Assembly: GCF_900110855.1 (NCBI RefSeq)
Contig: NZ_FOFA01000006.1
Location: 232,938 to 296,937, forward strand
Length of the DNA stretch: 64,000 nt
Reading direction: 5' to 3'
Source: Microlunatus flavus
GTDB lineage: Bacteria; Actinomycetota; Actinomycetes; Propionibacteriales; Propionibacteriaceae
The stretch's first letter is position 1. Each line of letters starts with the position of its first letter. Below the pieces are notes generated by a model. That model saw only the letters and a program-made list of their open reading frames with translations, ran no database searches and was not told the DNA's origin. Shown in pieces: positions 42,299 through 52,728 of the stretch. The translations under genes were made by a program, and so were the position numbers.

Positions 42299-43537
42299 TC
42301 AGCGTGGCCCGGCTACGGGCTGAGCCACGCGACCGGTGTCGCCGAGCCTTCGCCAGAAGAGTGCCGCCACCAGCAGGTCGATCACAGCCGCGGCCGCGAA
42401 GGGAAGGCTCAGGGACCAGTGCGCGAGGGGCCCGGCCAGCAGCCCGCCCGCTGACACCCCGCCCGTGGACGCGAGCAAGTACGCGCTGGCGACCCGTGCG
42501 CTCAGGTGTCGCGGCACGAGCCGGTGGCGGATGGTCGTGGTCGTGACGCTGAGCAGCGCGAGCTGTGCGCCGAAGATCAGCACCAGCACCCCGGCGACCC
42601 CGGGCGCGTGGGTGAGGGCCAAGCCGGCCTGGACGAGAGCCTCGGCCAGCAGACCGAAGCGCAGCACGGTGCCCTGTCCGGCTCGCCGTACGAGGCCGGG
42701 CGCAACCAGGGCCCCGACCAGGCCGCCGAGGGCCGCGACGGCCAGCAGGACGCCGTACCAGGCGCTCGCGAGTCCTAGTCGACGCTCTGCGTAGAGAACC
42801 ATGATCGAGAACGACCCGCCGAAGGTGACGCTGGTGCACGCCGCAAGGACGATCAGCCGGCGCAGCTCCGGCTGCGCCCACAGCCAGCGAACCCCCACGA
42901 CGACGCCGCCCACGGCCCGGCCAGCGACTTCCGCACCAGGGCGGATCTGGTTGACGGCGAGGGCGGCGACGACGCAGCCGACCGCCTCGAGCGCGAACGG
43001 CAGGTTGCGGTCCACGGTGAACAGCAGCGCCCCGGCGACCGGTCCCACCAGCTGCCCGCCGACCACCTGGGTCAGCGCGATCCGGCTGTTGGCCACGGTC
43101 AGGTCGGCTGAGGCCACCACGACCGGCGCCAGGGCGGTCGCCGTCGTGTCGGCCACCACCTCCGTCAGGCCACCGACGAAGAGCGGGGCGTACAGGACGA
43201 CCAGGTCCCCCGGAGCGGCGACGACCACGGCCGCCAGCCCGGCCGCGCACGCAGCCCGAGCCGTGCAGGCGAGGGTCAGCGCCCGGACCGGTCGCACCCG
43301 GTCGACCAGGGCTCCGACGGGCAGGGCGCACACCAGCCAGGGAAGACGCTGGACCGCGAAGGCCGCGGCCACCATCCGGGGATCCGCCACCGTCGAGGCC
43401 ACCAGGAGCGGCGCCGCGGCCAGCCGCAGCCCGTCGGCGACGTTGCTGGCCGCTGATGCCCGGAACAGCCAGGCGAAGTCGGCGCCGAGCCCCGCCCTCG
43501 ACCGGGCCGGGTCCGCCGATCGAGTGGTGCGACTCAT
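42299..43537 (-). CDS. MFS exporter of the NRPS locus
   Basis: A 412-residue, 12-span transporter of the MFS_3/enterobactin-exporter type: DFAWLFRASAASNVADGLRL, then VGALVDRVRPVRALTLAC as the loop between spans 2 and 3. ATG 43537 overlaps the NRPS thioesterase's own stop (TGA 43536-43534) as ATGA, which shows the two genes were designed as a coupled pair. In the present sequence the NRPS frame has shifted and reads through into this gene without a stop. It presumably exports the peptide product. Confidence 0.88.
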   Translation of the reverse strand: MSRTTRSADPARSRAGLGADFAWLFRASAASNVADGLRLAAAPLLVASTVADPRMVAAAFAVQRLPWLVCALPVGALVDRVRPVRALTLACTARAACAAGLAAVVVAAPGDLVVLYAPLFVGGLTEVVADTTATALAPVVVASADLTVANSRIALTQVVGGQLVGPVAGALLFTVDRNLPFALEAVGCVVAALAVNQIRPGAEVAGRAVGGVVVGVRWLWAQPELRRLIVLAACTSVTFGGSFSIMVLYAERRLGLASAWYGVLLAVAALGGLVGALVAPGLVRRAGQGTVLRFGLLAEALVQAGLALTHAPGVAGVLVLIFGAQLALLSVTTTTIRHRLVPRHLSARVASAYLLASTGGVSAGGLLAGPLAHWSLSLPFAAAAVIDLLVAALFWRRLGDTGRVAQPVAGPR

Positions 43538-46500
43538 GACGCGGGCCGCGACCGGCGGTCGATCAGAGCGGCAAGCGCGCTGAGGTGGGGCGGTTCGAGC
43601 ATCGTCAGGTGGTTGCCGCCGACCCGGTGGAGGGTGACCGGGCCGCTGACGAGGCGGTCGGCACCACCCGTGAGCATGGTCGTCGACCAGCACCAGATCG
43701 GCCCCGCCGGCGTACGGGTGGACTTCGTGTCCCTGCAGCATCCGGTGGTGAACGGCCGCGGCGTCAACGAGCCGACGCGCCGCGGGCAGGTCCAGCGCCC
43801 CTAGCGGACGCCCGGCCCAACGGGCAGCGGCATGCAGGGCCGCCACCGGGTCGAGGTCGGTCGGGACTGGTACGGCCAGCCCCTCGAGCCCGGCCAGGTC
43901 GGTCATGAGCTCGTGCAGGTCGGGGTCCGGCAGGTCCGTCCCCCAGCGGACCGCCGGGTCCAGCAGGATCAGGTGCTCCACCGGACGACCACGGCCGGCG
44001 AGCAACCGGGCGACCTCCACGGCGATGATCGCCCCGAGGGAGTACCCCGCCAGGACCGTCGTCCGGTCGTCGGAGCGCGCCTCGATCTCCGCCGCGTACT
44101 GCTCCGCCAGCTCCTGCAGGCGGCGCGGCCCGTCGACGGTCGGGACGCTCTCGAACGCGTGGACGTCGCCGTAGCCGGGGACGAGCGGGGCCAGTGGACC
44201 GAAGACCGTGCCCCGCCCGCTGAGCGGGTGGACGAGGTAGAGAGCCGGTCCTGAGGTTCCGCGACGCAGCGTGAGCAGCGGCGACGCGGTTGTCGGCACG
44301 TCATCGACGAGGGCGGCAGCGAGTCCAGCCAGGGTCGGGTGCTCGAAGACCTGCTTCAGCGGCAGCTCGAGGCCCAGGCGCCGACGGCACTCGTCGACGA
44401 GTCGGATGGCCTGCAGGGAGTCACCGCCCAGCGCGAAGAAGTCGTCGTGCCGTCCCGGCGCGGGCGCCGCCAGCACCTCGGCCCACGCTGCTGCGAGGTC
44501 GGCCTCGACGCCGGCGAGCGGCGCCGACCACGGTGGTCGAGCGTCGTGCCGCACGGCGCTCGGCGGCGCCGCCACGGGCGCGGTGGTCGGGTGCCCGGAC
44601 CGGCGAAGAGCACCCAGCGTGGAGTGGCCGTCCGCGAGGGCTCGCAACGCGGTCCGGAGGTCGTCGGCGAGGTCGGCGACCTGGCGCCGGTCGAAGTGGC
44701 TGTGCCGGAAGGTGAGGGTCAGCCGGTACGGCCGGCCGGGGGCGATCTCGATCCCGAGCGGTTGGTCCAGGGCCTCGCGCAGGCGGATGCCCTGCAGCCC
44801 GACGCCGTCGGCTGCCGCGAGGGCGTCAGCGACGGGGTAGTTCTCCACCACCAGCAGGCTCTCGAACATGGGACGGGGTCGGGGGATCCCACTGACCCGT
44901 TGCACGTCGGACAAGGTCGTCTGCTCGTGGTCTCGTCGTTCGGCGTCCTCGCGCTGCAGGCGGCGGAGCCAGTCGCTGACCCTCTCCCGGTCGTCCAGGT
45001 CGATGCGGATGGGCAGGCTGTTCGACAGCAGCCCGACCATGGCGTCGATGCCGCCCACCGGGGCCGAGCGGCCCGCGGTGACGGCGCCGAACACCACGTC
45101 TGCGCTTCCCGTGCGTCGTGCGAGGACCAGGGCCCAGGCGGCCTGGAACAGGGTGGCCGTGGTGACCCGTTCGCGCCGTGTGACGTCGGCGATCTGCAGG
45201 GCTTCGGCCTCGGTGAGCTCGACGACCAGCTGGTCGGTGCCGGTTCGGGTGCCCGTGGGCAGCGGCGAGAGCACGGTGGGAGCGGTGACGCCACCGAGCC
45301 GGCCACGCCAGTACCGCTCGACCGGCTCGGCGTCGCGGTGGGCGAACCAGTCGAGGTAGGGCGCCACCGACGAGGACGTCCCGGCGGCCGGCTCCGGTCG
45401 GCCCGCGCGCAGGGCGGCGTAGAGCTCGAAGAGGTCGCCGAGCACGATGGCGAGCGACCAGCCGTCCACGAGGAGGTGGTGATGGGTCCACACCGCGTAC
45501 CCGCCGCCGGCCGCGCGAACCACTGTCCAGCGGTGCGGTGGACCGTCCCACCCCACGGGTTCGGCCAGGTCGGCGTCGAGGACCGCGCTCAGCTCGTCCT
45601 CCTCGACAGCCGGCCCGTCCCAGATCCGGAACCGGAGCGTGGCGGAGGCGTCGACGACCTGCACGGGCCGCGGTCGGCCGGTCCACGCGAAGCTCGTCCG
45701 CAGGGCGTCGTGCCGACGGACGAGAGCGTCGAGCGCCGCCTCGAACGCCGGCACGTCCAGGTCGTCGAAGCGGCAGACGAGCTGACCGACGTAGGTGTTG
45801 ACGCCCTCCGCCGCCAGGCTGTCGACCAGGATCCCCCGCTGCAGCGGGGTGAGCTCCAGCTCCGCGCGTGTGTCAGGGTGGCCGGCGAGCGCCTGGTGGA
45901 TGCGGTCGGCGACGGCTCGCGCCCGGACCTCGGTGTCCCGCGCGCCGTACGCCACGGTGATCTCCAGCCGGCCGTCGTTCAGCGCGGCGTCGACCTCCCA
46001 GCGGTTCGGTCGCCGGTTCATCGGCCCGCGGTTGGCACCGACCTGGGCCCGGACGAAGGCGAACTCGCTCGCGCGCGGCGGTAGGTCGAGCACTCCGAGG
46101 TAGTTGACGCTCGCGACGCCGGGGCCACCGAGCTGCGGGTCCCTCCCCGTCAGCTGACGACGGATCTCGGCGACCTGTCCTGCATCGTCGCCGGTCGTGG
46201 GGACGGCGACGGTGCGCACCTGCGTGAACCAGCCGACGGTCCGACTGACGTCGACCAGCCGACCGTCCTGGTCGCGGCCGTGCCGCTCCACGTCGACCAG
46301 GACGGTCGGCTCGTCCCGTCCGTCGTCCGGACCGAGGGCGCGCGCGGTGGCCGCCACCAGCTGTTCGCCCAGGGAGCCGCTGCGCAGCAGGGCTGCGGTG
46401 GTCGGCTCGTCGACCACGACCGCGACCGACCCGGTGCCGCTCTCGAGGTCGGCCTGCTCCTCCGCCGAGCACGCCGACGACGACACCGCCGCCTCGTCGC

Positions 46501-49500
46501 CCGACCACTCCGCGAGCGACGCCGAGGGGAACGCCCAGGTGACGCTCGTCCCGCTGACCTCGGCACCGTAGGCCCGTTCGAGGTCGTCGATCAGCAGCGA
46601 CCAGGAGACCGCGTCGACGACGAGGTGGTGAGCGCTGAGGAGCAGGCCGGCCGGCTCGTCGCCGGCCTCGAACGAGATCACCTTGAGCAGCGGCGGCGCG
46701 GCGAGGGCGTGGCTGGCGTGCAACGCTCCGGCGTGCGCGTCGATCTCCGCCGCCCGGTCCTCGTCCGACGCGGTCAGGCGCACGTTGCGCACCTCGACCG
46801 GAGCGGGCCGTTCGACGTAGCTCGCGTGCCACCGCCCCGCCTCGTCCGACCGGAAGGCGAGCCGGAGGGCGTCGTGCCGCGCCACGACGGCGTCGAGCGC
46901 CCGGCCCAGGGCCGCGACGTCGACCGGTCGCCTCGGGTCGAGCAGGACCGACTGCGTCCAGTGCTGCGGCTGGGTGAGGTTCTGGTCGAAGAACCACCGC
47001 TGCATCGGCAGCAGCGGCTGCTCCCCCGTGGCCGGCGTCCGCTCGACGTCCGACTGTGCGGCTCCGGCGACCGCCGCCAGCTCGGCCACGGTCTGGTGCT
47101 CGAAGAGCTGACGCGCGGTGATCGTCAGCCCGTCGGCCGCCGCGCGCGCCACCACGCGGATGGCCGAGATCGAGTCGCCGCCGAGCGCGAAGAAGTTGTC
47201 GTCGCGCCCCACGCCCGCCAGACCCAGCACCTCGCTCCACACGCGCGCGAGCCGTGCTTCCTCCGCGGAGAGCGTCGGCGTCACCGGGTCGGACGGATCC
47301 GTCGGCAGCGTCGCCAGCTCGGGGAGCGCGGCGTAGTCGATCTTGTCCGAGCCTGTCATCGGCATGGCGTCCAGGACGACCACCGTCTGCGGCACCAGGT
47401 ACGGCGGCAGGACCCCGGCCAGCTGGTCGCGCAGAGCGGCGGCATCAGCGGACCCGGTCACGAAGGCCACCAGCCGGGGATCGCCCGAGGGGGTCGGGCG
47501 CACCACCACGGCCGCGTCCAGCACCCCGGCGCACCCGGCCAGAGCGGCCTCGACCTCGCCGGGCTCGACCCGGAACCCCCTCGGCTTGACCTGGCGGTCA
47601 CGGCGGCCGAGGAACTCCAACGACCCGTTGGGGGACGTGCGCACCACGTCGCCCGTGCGGTAGAGACGACCGGGGCCGTGGGGGTTGTCGAGGAACCGCT
47701 CCGTCGTCAGCCCGGGCCGGTCCAGATAACCCCGGGCGACGCCGACCCCACCGACGTACAGCTCACCGACGAGGCCCACCGGCACCGGCTCGAGCAGCGC
47801 GTCGAGGACGTAGCTCTGGGTGTTCGGCAGCGGCCGGCCGATCGGCACGATCCCCGCCCCGACGGGTTCCGGCTCGTGGAGGGTGCAGACCACGGTCGCC
47901 TCCGTGGGCCCGTAGGAGTTCGCCAGGACCGGCCCGCCCTGCTCCTGCCATCGCAGGAGCTTCGAGCTGGCCGCCGCCTCGCCCCCGATCGTGACGCGGC
48001 GCAAGGTCGGGCAGGTCGTGCGCAGGTCCGTGCTCATCGACTCGACCCACTGGTGCCAGTAGGCGGTCGGGAGGTCGAGCAGGGTGATGCCGACGGCGCT
48101 GACCAGGCGTTCCAGCTCGACGGGAGCGCGCAGCGCGGTGTCGACCGGGACCACGAGGCTGGCGCCGGCCATCAGGGTGGGGAAGATCTCCTCCACCGAC
48201 GCGTCGAAGCTCAGCGAGTGGAACTGCAGGAGCCGGTCGGCCGCGCCCAGACCGGTGAGCCGGGCGAACCCGGCGTTGTGGTTGACGACGCTTCGGTGCT
48301 CGACCACCACGCCCTTCGGCCGCCCGGTGGAGCCCGAGGTGTAGATGACGTACGCCGCGTCGGAGCCGACCGGTGGGTCGACGGTGACGTCGTCCAGGTC
48401 GGCGAGGTCGGCGTCGACGAGCAGCCGTGCGTCTCCCCAGCCGACCAGCGCCTCGGTCCCCGCCGTCACGAGCGTGGTCGCGCAGCCGGCGTCCTCGGCC
48501 GTCGAGCGCAGCCGGGCCGGGGCGTAGGTGGGATCGAGCGGCACGTACGCGGCTCCCGCGGCCAGCACCCCGCAGAGCGAGGCGACCGCCTCGAAGGACC
48601 GGGGCACGCACACCCCGACCCGGTCCCCGCGACGTACGCCACGAGCGACCAGGTGCCGGGCGATCAGCTCGGCGCGGGCCAGCAGGTCGGCGTACGTCCA
48701 GCGCCGGCCGACGCCCTCCGGGCGGTCGTCGAGAAGCGCCACCGCTCCCGGGTCGCGGGCGGTGGTGCGACGGAGCACCTCGGGGAGGGTGTCCGGCACG
48801 CCGAGGTCGAGCGCGTCACCGGTCATCGCGGCCAGGCGGGCCGCACGCTCGTCGGGCGTCAGCAGCGGCAGCCCGACCACCCGCGCGTCGAGGTCACGGG
48901 TCGCCGCGTCCAGCACGGTGAGCCAGGACCGGCCCACGGCGGCGACGGTCCCCTCGTCGAAGAGGTCGACCGCGTAGTCCAGCGGGACCCGGTACCCGTC
49001 GTCCTGAGGGGCGACCATCACACTGAGGTCGACCTCCCCCAGCGCCTGCTGGATGCCGAAGTCCCCCACCGCCAGGTCGGTGTCGGGGTCCACCGGACCG
49101 GCCAGCCCCAGGCTGCTCCGGGAGGGGCCTGCGCTGGGCGTGGTCTGGAAGGCGAGGACGACCGGGCAGAGCGCGGCGCGGGACGGGTCGTGCGGCACCG
49201 CCACCGAGCGCACCAGCTCGGCGAAGGGCAGCCGCGCGTGGCGCAGCCCCTGGCGGACGGAGCGGTCGGCGCTGGCGAGCACGCGGCGGAAGGTGTCGTC
49301 GCCCCCGAGGCGTGAGCGGAGGGGAACCGTGTTCACGAACAGGCCTGCCGTGTCCCGCCACGCCGCACGGTTGCGTCCGTGCGAGGGCGTCCCCAGAACG
49401 ACGTCCGGCTGGCCGGACCACCGGTGGACGACGACCTGCAGGCCAGCCAGCAGGACGGTGAAGGCCGTCGTCCCCTCGACCCGGGCGATCCCCTCGACCT

Positions 49501-50284
49501 GGGCGCGCAGCTCCCCGGTCACGGTGGTCGACCAGCTCCCGCTGCGCTTGCTCTGCCGGGCGGGGCGCGGCCGATCGGTCGGCAGGTCGATGGTGGTGGG
49601 CACTGCGGCGAGCTCACGTCTCCAGTGGTCTCGCTGCACCTCGGCCTGCCCCGAGTCGAGGAAGTCGCTCTCCCAGCGCGCGAAGTCCACGTACTGTCCG
49701 CTGCTGGTGGACGCCGGTCGGGCGACCCCGACCTCCACGTCGTAGAGGTGCCCGAGATCGTCGGCGAGGAGCCGGGCCGACCACAGGTCCACGACGACGT
49801 GCGGCAGCGTCAGGAGCAACGAGGTCGACCCGTCGCCGGTGCAGGACACCAGGGTGGCGGCGACGAGCGGGGCCCGGGTGAGGTCGAAGGGTCGCTGCCG
49901 TTCCGCGGCGACCATGGCCGTCAGCCCCGTCGGGTCGGGCACGGTTCGTCGGTGCAGCGTGGGCGCGAGAGCCGGGCCGACCAGCGCGTACGGCTCGCCG
50001 CCCCGTTCCGCGTAGCTGGTCCGCAGCACGTCGTGGCGGCGGCACAGCTCGCGCAGGGCCCGTTCCAACGCCGCTGCGTCGGGTCGTCGTGAGAGGCGCG
50101 CGCTGAAGACCACCGTGGCCAGGCTCGCCTCGCCCGTCACCTGCTGGAGCGCCCACAGCGCTCGCTCCCCGGAGCTCAGCGGCCGCTCCTGCACGTCGGG
50201 GTGCCCTGGACCGGTCACGTCGTCGGCCGTCGGCTCGGTTCCTCGGGGCAGGGCGGCGTCGTGGTGGCGAGGGGGCGGGGGCAT
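43534..50284 (-). CDS. Non-ribosomal peptide synthetase C-A-PCP-E-C-PCP-TE, frameshift near the 3' end
   Basis: About 2250 residues. Domains in order: C at 35-455 with PHVVVD in place of HHxxxDG (H162 kept); A at 480-985 (YTSGSTGRPKG at 649-659, SYGPTE at 790-795, YRTGD, final lysine K981); PCP with S1038; epimerisation domain 1085-1470 (HHLVVDAVSW, H1219/H1220, VGWFTQ); second C 1475-1895 with HHHLLVDGWS (H1602/H1603, D1607); second PCP with S1956; thioesterase from 2012 with GYSLG (S2082). No A domain lies between the second C and second PCP. Near residue 2206 (about 43666-43690) the frame changes: GGADRLVSG and the catalytic-histidine motif GGNHLTML continue in another frame to TGA 43534. 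ATG 50284 has AGGAG 6 nt upstream. The enzyme should attach one amino acid in D form and couple it to a second unit loaded in trans. Confidence 0.85.
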
Positions 50285-50347
50285 GGGGGTCTCCTGGCGT
50301 CGTTCTCGGGGGAAGAGGGGTGGAGGCGAGCACCTGGCCTCGCGGAC

Positions 50348-50392
50348 CTGGTTGCCGTGGGCCTGGGTGCCGTGGGCCTGGTTTCCTGAGCC
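50348..50392. repeat. Three-copy 15-bp tandem repeat
   Basis: Three 15-nt units start at 50348, 50363 and 50378; the first two differ by one base and the third is diverged. They lie in the 128-nt gap between the phosphopantetheinyl transferase stop and the NRPS start, and on the minus strand they would read NQAHGTQAHG in the NRPS frame. Confidence 0.6.
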
Positions 50393-50412
50393 TGACGTCG
50401 CAGGCCGGCCGA

Positions 50413-51219
50413 TCAGAGGCCGAGAAGGGCGGTCGCGTCGCGGGTCAGGACAGTGACCGGTTCGGCCGTCAGCACGCTCAGCGCCGCCGCGTACCCGGGA
50501 CGGAGCGTCAGGTCGTGCATGCTGACCTCGAGCCGGCGCCCGGGGTAGCCCAGCAGCCGGGGCGGCTGGTCGGCCTCGCTGACCCGCACCTGCTGGATCG
50601 GCACGAGCAGACCGTCCCCGGTGGCCTTGACCGCCGACTCCATCCGGCACCAGAGCTGCAGCGCGTGCTGGGGGTCGGTCGGCGGCCGCTCGGGACGGAC
50701 GAGGGCCGCGAGGGCTGGATCCGCCGCCGTGCGGGCCTCGACGTCGAGACCGACGGGAACGGGCCGGCAGACGGCGACGGCGACCGTGCCCGCGCTGTGC
50801 GCGATCGACAGGTGCGCCCGTCTCGTGGTCAAGACGGGCTTGCCGTGGGCGCCGCCGCAGCGGGGGCAGGTGCGATCGAGCTCGACCTCGGCGACGGCGA
50901 CGGCGAGCTCGTTCGCCGCACCGAGACGTGCCAAAGCGATTCCCAGCGTCAGCCTGTCGCGATCGTCCTGGCGACGCAGTCCGGCTCGGCGTCGCCGATC
51001 CACCTCGGTCAGCAGCTGGTCGTGACGAGGCCGCAGGTTCGCGAGGTCCGTGTGCCACACCGTGGCCTCCACCGGCGCGGTCGACGTGCTCGGGAGCCGC
51101 GTCGAGCCACCAGGCTGAGGCGGGCACCGGTCGTCCGGCCCGGGAGCGGGTGCCGTGGTCGACAGCGGTCGTCGTCCAGTCGTCAGGGGTGACGATCGGG
51201 CAAGGTCGGGGGCGTGCAT
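50413..51219 (-). CDS. 4'-phosphopantetheinyl transferase (Sfp type)
   Basis: A 268-residue cytoplasmic enzyme that moves phosphopantetheine from CoA to the serine of carrier domains, here S1038 and S1956 of the adjacent NRPS. Visible motifs are LSIAHSAGTVAVAV, PVGLDVEAR (the Mg-binding D and E) and WCRMESAVKATGDGL, matching WxxKExxxK with Met in place of the first Lys. The first 60 residues are Pro/Ser-rich and may be a poorly chosen N-terminus; ATG 51219 is the first with GAGAGACC upstream. It precedes the NRPS on the same strand. Confidence 0.88.
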   Translation of the reverse strand: MHAPDLARSSPLTTGRRPLSTTAPAPGPDDRCPPQPGGSTRLPSTSTAPVEATVWHTDLANLRPRHDQLLTEVDRRRRAGLRRQDDRDRLTLGIALARLGAANELAVAVAEVELDRTCPRCGGAHGKPVLTTRRAHLSIAHSAGTVAVAVCRPVPVGLDVEARTAADPALAALVRPERPPTDPQHALQLWCRMESAVKATGDGLLVPIQQVRVSEADQPPRLLGYPGRRLEVSMHDLTLRPGYAAALSVLTAEPVTVLTRDATALLGL

Positions 51220-51655
51220 GAAGGGTCTCTCGATCGGGGGTGTCCCCAGCCTCGGCGAGCACCGCGCCGCTCGACAGAGTGGCGACCACTCAAACTGGTC
51301 GTGGTCACGAGCCGGACATGGTCGCCCGGTGATCGGGTGGCGCCCACGTCCCTGGCTGCACCGAAGGTGGCGCCGATCAGCGTGGAGAAGCCTCCTCCGC
51401 TGCCTCGTACGCCTGCTCGAGGAGGGTGGCGCATGACGCACAGCGCCGGCTCGACCGCGTGACGAGGCGGGGCAGTACATCACCTGGATCGTCTACGACC
51501 ACGCACCCTCGCCGGATCCCCACACATGACAGCCCCGCGTGATCGACCTCGTGGTCGGAGAGGTGCTGGACCGGTGCGTCACCTGCACGGCCCAAGCGCG
51601 GTCGAGCCGCAGGCCGAGCACGAACGGGTGAGGCGGAACGGCAGCGGACCCGGTG
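51220..51655. other. Promoter region of the NRPS locus
   Basis: A 436-nt gap without a gene. It holds GAGTGG-CGA-CCACTC at 51277-51291, a perfect inverted repeat 58 nt before the phosphopantetheinyl transferase ATG and thus an operator candidate, and TCGTG-GT-CACGA at 51299-51310 beside it. Confidence 0.5.
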
Positions 51656-52651
51656 TCAGCGTCGGCGGACGCGCCGGCTGCTGCCGCGGAGGATCAACGT
51701 CGTGCTCATGATCAGCGTCTGGGGGGTGGCGGGCCCCAAGCCGCGGATTCGGCGCACCAGCAGCCGGGCGGCCTCGGCGCCGATCTCGTACGCCGGCTGG
51801 GCCACCACGGACAGCGGCGGGTCGACGACCGTCGTCCACACCGCGTCGTCGAAGCCGATGATCCCCACGTCGCGGCCGGGGCGCAGCCCGCGCCGCTGGA
51901 CCTCTGTGAGGGCGCCGAGGGCGAGCATCGAGTCGACTGTCAGGAGCGAGTCCGGCGGGTCGTCGCCGTCGAAGAGCTCGCGGATGGCGGACACCCCGCC
52001 GTCGGTGTGGAACGGGACGTGCCGCACGGTCTCGGGCAGCCCGTGCCGGCGCACGACGTCCTCGTAGCCCTTGCGGCGCTGCTCGGTGGTGTCGGTGTCG
52101 GACGGGCGGGTGATGCACGCCGGGCGCTGCCAGCCCTCGCGGATCAGGTGCTCGGTGGCCATCACCGCCCCCTCGAACGAGGCACCCGTGATGAAGTCGG
52201 CCTCGCGGTCCAGCTGGCGGTCGACCACGACCAGCGGGATCCCGTTCGCCTCCAGGATCGAGGTGTCGGACACCGTCGAGCGCGGCGCCAGGATCACCCC
52301 CGCCACGCGCTCCTGGGCCGCGACCTGCAGGTAGCGGTCCTCCTTGGCCTGGTCCTCGTCGGTGTTGCACAGCAGCACCGAGTAGCCCGCCTCCTGGGCC
52401 CGGTCCTCGACCCCCCGCGCCACCGCGGTGTAGAAGGGGTTGTTGATGTCGGTGATGATCAGCGCCCAGACCCGGGTGCCCTGCCGGCGCAGGTTGCGCG
52501 CGACCGCGTTGGGTCGGTAGCCGAGCCGTTCGGCCGCCTCCCGCACGCGCTCGACCAGCACGGGGTCGACGCGGGCGTTGTTGTTCAGCGCGCGCGAGAC
52601 CGTGGCGACCGACACCTGAGCCGCCTCCGCCACGTCGACGATCTTGACCAC
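51656..52651 (-). CDS. LacI-family transcriptional repressor
   Basis: A 331-residue regulator: the helix-turn-helix is IVDVAEAAQVSVATVSRAL and hinge YRPNAVARNLR (residues 4-59), followed by a ligand domain (ALIITDINNPFYTAV, GIIGFDDAVW). GTG 52651 is chosen because the helix-turn-helix begins five residues later and a GGGGG stretch lies upstream; the longer frame is antisense-like. It is the last gene of the second sugar operon, 77 nt after GH116 and far from the operators at 61979-61990 and 62056-62067 that it probably binds. Confidence 0.92.
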   Translation of the reverse strand: MVKIVDVAEAAQVSVATVSRALNNNARVDPVLVERVREAAERLGYRPNAVARNLRRQGTRVWALIITDINNPFYTAVARGVEDRAQEAGYSVLLCNTDEDQAKEDRYLQVAAQERVAGVILAPRSTVSDTSILEANGIPLVVVDRQLDREADFITGASFEGAVMATEHLIREGWQRPACITRPSDTDTTEQRRKGYEDVVRRHGLPETVRHVPFHTDGGVSAIRELFDGDDPPDSLLTVDSMLALGALTEVQRRGLRPGRDVGIIGFDDAVWTTVVDPPLSVVAQPAYEIGAEAARLLVRRIRGLGPATPQTLIMSTTLILRGSSRRVRRR

Positions 52652-52728
52652 CGATGCCCCCTTCGTCGCCACGGCGCCGTCCGCGCCCGGACGGCGGCGG
52701 CCGAGGGGTGGCCCGCCGCCTCCGCCGC

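Noticed and set aside
46280..49315. A plus-strand open frame of about 1000 codons opposite the NRPS gene.
   Set aside because: It is the antisense of a continuous multi-domain NRPS; the product is Arg/Gly/Val-rich without domains. Long antisense frames are expected at this GC content.
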